Source: Veillonella parvula (GTDB lineage Bacteria > Bacillota > Negativicutes > Veillonellales > Veillonellaceae). From it: 64,000 nt of DNA. Within the stretch, counting starts at the first letter, position 1. Every line of letters begins with the position of its first letter. Both the position numbers and the translations under genes were made by a program. The notes below the pieces were generated by a model that worked only from the letters and a program-made list of their open reading frames with translations, was not told the origin of the DNA and searched no databases. Of the stretch, positions 60,648-64,000 are shown piece after piece. The stretch spans positions 855,501 to 919,500 of the forward strand of contig NZ_LR778174.1 in assembly GCF_902810435.1 (NCBI RefSeq), read 5' to 3'.

Positions 60648-63557
60648 ATGGAAATAAATAAGGTTTATTCTGGCTTTCGCCTTGACCGCATTGAGCGCAT
60701 TGATGAGATCAATGGTACCGCTTATGAAATGAAACATGAAAAGTCTGGTGCTCGTTTAATTTATATTGATTCACCAGATTCTAATAAAGTATTCAATATC
60801 GCTTTTAGAACAACACCACATAATAGTACTGGTGTGGCACATATTATGGAACATTCCGTTTTATGTGGTTCTCGTAAGTTTCCTTTAAAAGAGCCATTTG
60901 TTGAGCTTGTTAAAGGATCTTTAAACACGTTCTTAAACGCTATGACTTACCCTGATAAAACAATGTATCCTGTAGCCAGTAAGAATGATAAAGACTTCCA
61001 CAACTTGATGGACGTATATCTTGATGCTGTATTGTATCCACGCGTTCGTGAAGATGCGGAAATCGTAATGCAAGAAGGTTGGCATTATGAATTAGATAGT
61101 GCGGACGATGAACTTACCTATAAAGGTGTTGTATTTAATGAGATGAAGGGGGTTTATTCCTCTCCGGATTCCGTTCTAGAACGCCAAATGATGCGTGAAC
61201 TTTTCCCAGATACCACTTATGGTGTTGATTCTGGTGGAGATCCTGACCATATTACAGACTTAACTTATGAAGAGTTCCAAGAGTTCTATCGAGTTCATTA
61301 TCATCCGTCCAATAGTTATATCTTCCTTTATGGTGATATGAATATTGAAGAGCAATTGGCATTCTTGAATGATGAGTACTTAAGTCATTTTGATGCTATT
61401 GAGGTTAATACAGAGGTTGGTATACAAACTCCATTTACAAAAGGTAAGGTGGTAAGCTATCCATATAGCGTAGGTTCTGAAGAGCCAACAGACAACCGAA
61501 CTTTACATTCCTTTGCCTATGTTTTACCTGATGTAACGCCTGAGCATAGCTTGGCTTTTGAGGTATTAACACATGCATTGTTGACATCTCCTGCGGCTCC
61601 TCTTAAACAGGCTTTGGTGAAAGCAGGTATTGGCTCTGATGTGAGTGGCTATTATCTTGATAGTATTCGTCAACCTTTGTGGACCGTGCAAGCAACTGGT
61701 TCCAATCTCGATAAACAAGCTGAGTTGCAACGCATTGTGGAGTCTACATTGCAAGAACTTTGTGATAATGGTTTAGATAAAGAATTATTAGAAGCTTCCT
61801 TGAATAGCATTGAGTTTGCTCTTCGTGAAAGTGACTTTGGAGGTCGGCCAATTGGTTTAGCGTATGTTATCCGTATGATGGATAACTGGCTATATGACAA
61901 TGATCCACTCGAGTTATTACACTACGAAGAAGCATTAGTGAATATTCGTAAGGGCTTATCCGGTACGTACTTTGAAGATTTAATTCGTCAATCTATCTTA
62001 AATAACAATCATAAAGTGCTTGTTTCTATTTATCCTGAACGGGGTCTTCAAGAGCGCAAGGATGCAGAGGTTAAAGAACATTTAGCTTCTGTAAAAGCTA
62101 AGATGTCTCCAGAAGAAATCGAAGCAATTGTAGAGCAAACAAAACGACTTAAACTTCGTCAAGAGGCTCCAGATAGCGACGAAGCGTTAGCATCGATACC
62201 ATTGCTTGAATTATCAGATTTAAATCCTAATATTGAAGAGGTAGAACGTCGTGAAAGTAAAATTGGCAACACTACAGTACATTTTGTGCCTACTTTCACA
62301 AAAGGCATCAACTATGTAGGGCTTTACTTTAATTTAAGCTGTCTTACAGAAGATGAATTGTTCTACGCCGATATTTTAAGTGATATTATTGGTCGTATTG
62401 ACACATCTGAACGTGGCTATGAAGCATTGGCGAAAGATATCAATATGAATCTTGGTGGTTTAAGCTCAGATATTACGGCTATTAGCAAAGATGGTAAGCG
62501 TGATGAATTTACGCCTCTCATGATTGTTCGAGCTAAAGCCTTGCATTCCAAATTACCTGACTTATGCCGTTTGATTAACGAAGTAGTACAAAAAGCAGAT
62601 TATAGCGACGATAGACGCTTGACCGAACTTGTTCAAGAAAGCAAAGCTATTTGGGATAATGAAGCATTCCGTCGTGGCAACTCCATTGTAAGTCAACGTG
62701 TTATGGCACAAGTATCTGCAGTTGGTAAATTTAGAGATAATGGTAACTTTGGTTACTATCAAAAGATTAGTGAATTGGCTTCTAATCCTGCGGCATTACC
62801 ATTATTGCCAGAAAAATTAGCTGATGTGGCTCGTAAGATTTTCCGCGCTAATAATGTGGATATCATGTTCGTTGGTGAAGAAGGCGAATTAGAAGCCTTT
62901 GAAAATCTCATGAAACCATTGATTGAAACCTGGGATACTACTGACTTAAGTAATGATACATTAAAGATTACACGTTTGTCTGGTAATGATGGTATCGTTA
63001 CAGCTGGTAAGGTTCAATACGTAGCTCAAGGTGGTAACTTTGTAGACCATGGGTATAAACACGTAGGCCCAATGAGTGTATTGGAAACGATTTTACGCTA
63101 TGAATATCTATGGATTCGCATTCGTGTACAAGGTGGTGCTTACGGTGCCTTTGCAAACTTCTATGACGATGGTAATATGATTTTCTGTAGCTATCGCGAT
63201 CCAAACTTGGTAGAAACATTAAATGTATATAAAGAATTACCTCAATACCTTCGTGAGTTTACGTTGACTGATCGTGAGATGCGTAAATATATTATCGGTA
63301 CTATGAGCTCCTTGGACTTGCCTATGACTCCTGCGTTGCGTGGTCCACGTGCGATGGGGATGTATTTTAGCGGTGCTAAACTAGAGGATAAGGTAGAGTT
63401 TCGTAAACAAGTTATCGCTTGTAAGCCAGAGGATATCGTTGCTTTAGCAGATGTGGTTGAACCAGTGTTGAAGGACAATCATATTTGTACAATGGGGAAC
63501 GAACAAAAAATTAAAGACGCTGGTAAGGTATTCGATAACATTATTTCTCTAGGATAA
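60648..63557 (+). CDS. M16 family metalloprotease, presequence-protease-like
   Basis: A 969-residue protease of the M16C group, made of four alpha/beta domains. The inverted zinc motif is HIMEH at 65-69 (H65, H69 ligands, E68 catalytic), with the second ligand Glu expected in the GVVFNEMKGVYS stretch. Related to mitochondrial PreP and bacterial peptide-clearing enzymes that degrade short peptides in a closed chamber. No signal peptide is visible, so it is probably cytoplasmic. GAAGGGA precedes the ATG. Confidence 0.92.
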   Translation: MEINKVYSGFRLDRIERIDEINGTAYEMKHEKSGARLIYIDSPDSNKVFNIAFRTTPHNSTGVAHIMEHSVLCGSRKFPLKEPFVELVKGSLNTFLNAMTYPDKTMYPVASKNDKDFHNLMDVYLDAVLYPRVREDAEIVMQEGWHYELDSADDELTYKGVVFNEMKGVYSSPDSVLERQMMRELFPDTTYGVDSGGDPDHITDLTYEEFQEFYRVHYHPSNSYIFLYGDMNIEEQLAFLNDEYLSHFDAIEVNTEVGIQTPFTKGKVVSYPYSVGSEEPTDNRTLHSFAYVLPDVTPEHSLAFEVLTHALLTSPAAPLKQALVKAGIGSDVSGYYLDSIRQPLWTVQATGSNLDKQAELQRIVESTLQELCDNGLDKELLEASLNSIEFALRESDFGGRPIGLAYVIRMMDNWLYDNDPLELLHYEEALVNIRKGLSGTYFEDLIRQSILNNNHKVLVSIYPERGLQERKDAEVKEHLASVKAKMSPEEIEAIVEQTKRLKLRQEAPDSDEALASIPLLELSDLNPNIEEVERRESKIGNTTVHFVPTFTKGINYVGLYFNLSCLTEDELFYADILSDIIGRIDTSERGYEALAKDINMNLGGLSSDITAISKDGKRDEFTPLMIVRAKALHSKLPDLCRLINEVVQKADYSDDRRLTELVQESKAIWDNEAFRRGNSIVSQRVMAQVSAVGKFRDNGNFGYYQKISELASNPAALPLLPEKLADVARKIFRANNVDIMFVGEEGELEAFENLMKPLIETWDTTDLSNDTLKITRLSGNDGIVTAGKVQYVAQGGNFVDHGYKHVGPMSVLETILRYEYLWIRIRVQGGAYGAFANFYDDGNMIFCSYRDPNLVETLNVYKELPQYLREFTLTDREMRKYIIGTMSSLDLPMTPALRGPRAMGMYFSGAKLEDKVEFRKQVIACKPEDIVALADVVEPVLKDNHICTMGNEQKIKDAGKVFDNIISLG

Positions 63558-63575
63558 TCGTTTTATATCATGTAT

Positions 63576-63620
63576 AGTGGCATATTCTGTGTAAGTTTAC
63601 GGGATATGCCACTTGTTTTG
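63576..63620 (+). terminator. Terminator after the M16 protease gene
   Basis: AGTGGCATAT pairs with ATATGCCACT, followed by TGTTTTGT. Confidence 0.75.
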
Positions 63621-63637
63621 TACTGTAGGAGGGCATC

Positions 63638-64000
63638 ATGAAAGGTCGATTTGCTCCAAGCCCCACAGGATATATCCATCTCGGAAATGTATGGATAGCC
63701 CTCTTATCTTATGTTTCTACGAAGCAACAAAAAGGGCAGTATGTTGTGCGAATGGAGGATATAGACATCCAACGCTCTAAACGTGAGTTAGGGGAATCTC
63801 TATTAGATGATTTAGAGTGGCTAGGCTTTGAATGGGATGAAGGGCCTCGTGTTGGTGGACCAGAATCAACATATTGGCAAAGTGAACGACAAACATATTA
63901 TGGAGACGTATTAGAACATTTTGCATCAGAAAAACTAATTTATCCTTGCTTTTGTAATCGCACAAGATTGCATTCTATTGCTTCGGCGCCCCATGTAGGA
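63638..64000 (+). CDS. gluQ: Glutamyl-Q tRNA(Asp) synthetase, N-terminal part (cut by window end)
   Basis: The visible 121 residues start MKGRFAPSPTGYIHLGN, the class I HIGH-like signature of GluRS-type enzymes, followed by RMEDIDIQRSK and WDEGPRVGGP. A zinc-type CxC (YPCFCNR) and the SAPH stretch mark it as GluQRS, which glutamylates queuosine in tRNA-Asp, rather than a full GluRS. TAGGAGGG precedes the ATG. The C-terminal part lies outside the window. Confidence 0.9.
   Translation, partial: MKGRFAPSPTGYIHLGNVWIALLSYVSTKQQKGQYVVRMEDIDIQRSKRELGESLLDDLEWLGFEWDEGPRVGGPESTYWQSERQTYYGDVLEHFASEKLIYPCFCNRTRLHSIASAPHVG

Overview
The window looks like chromosome of a low-GC, outer-membrane Firmicute of the Negativicutes, most likely a Veillonella species. 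This is inferred from the AT-rich codon use, the strong Shine-Dalgarno sites, the Gram-positive style regulation (T-box, ribosomal protein attenuator), and a full anaerobic cobalamin pathway next to organic-acid carriers. No rRNA or tRNA gene and no CRISPR array was seen.

Layout. 1-9.3 kb is housekeeping: the end of a U32 tRNA-hydroxylation-type protein, a DUF4911 protein, a secreted protein, a Thr T-box with thrS, two organic-anion carriers, and infC-rpmI-rplT behind an attenuator-like leader, with infC starting at AUU. 9.3-12.6 kb holds four small exported proteins of unknown role; the first is bracketed by two copies of the rplT 3' end plus terminator. 12.7-24.9 kb is an accessory defence block: hsdM-hsdS-hsdR, a promoterless hsdS cassette, a tyrosine recombinase, a second hsdS cassette on the opposite strand, a small membrane protein and a large SF1 helicase. 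The shared repeats at the target-recognition-domain borders mark it as a probable specificity-switching type I restriction-modification system.

25-39.5 kb carries an OFA-type carrier behind a probable ZTP-like riboswitch, a probable type I toxin-antitoxin locus with a second copy of its RNA region, an APC permease with a gamma-glutamyl hydrolase, an AEC carrier, fba with a lipid-linked-sugar-type flippase, a pseudouridine synthase, a WG-repeat exported protein and yajQ.

39.6-57.4 kb is the cobalamin region. The first operon is cbiD-E-T-F-G-H-J-C. A FecCD-type permease and ATPase follow, with a convergent binding lipoprotein and an exported CbiK. After a short patch of small membrane proteins come two more cbiK paralogues (one lacking two expected metal ligands), cbiL, cbiA and cobO. 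Together these insert cobalt, contract the ring, amidate and adenosylate. The late steps (cbiP, cbiB, cobU/S/T) are not in the window. 57.5-64 kb has a superoxide reductase, aspartate kinase, an IS200-type element with a structured 3' region and a sequestered ribosome site, an M16 metalloprotease and the start of gluQRS.

The observations most worth following are the recombinase-linked hsdS cassettes, the riboswitch-like leader of the OFA carrier, the type I toxin-antitoxin locus with an extra RNA copy, the IS200 3' structured region without tnpB, and the CbiK paralogue with altered metal ligands.
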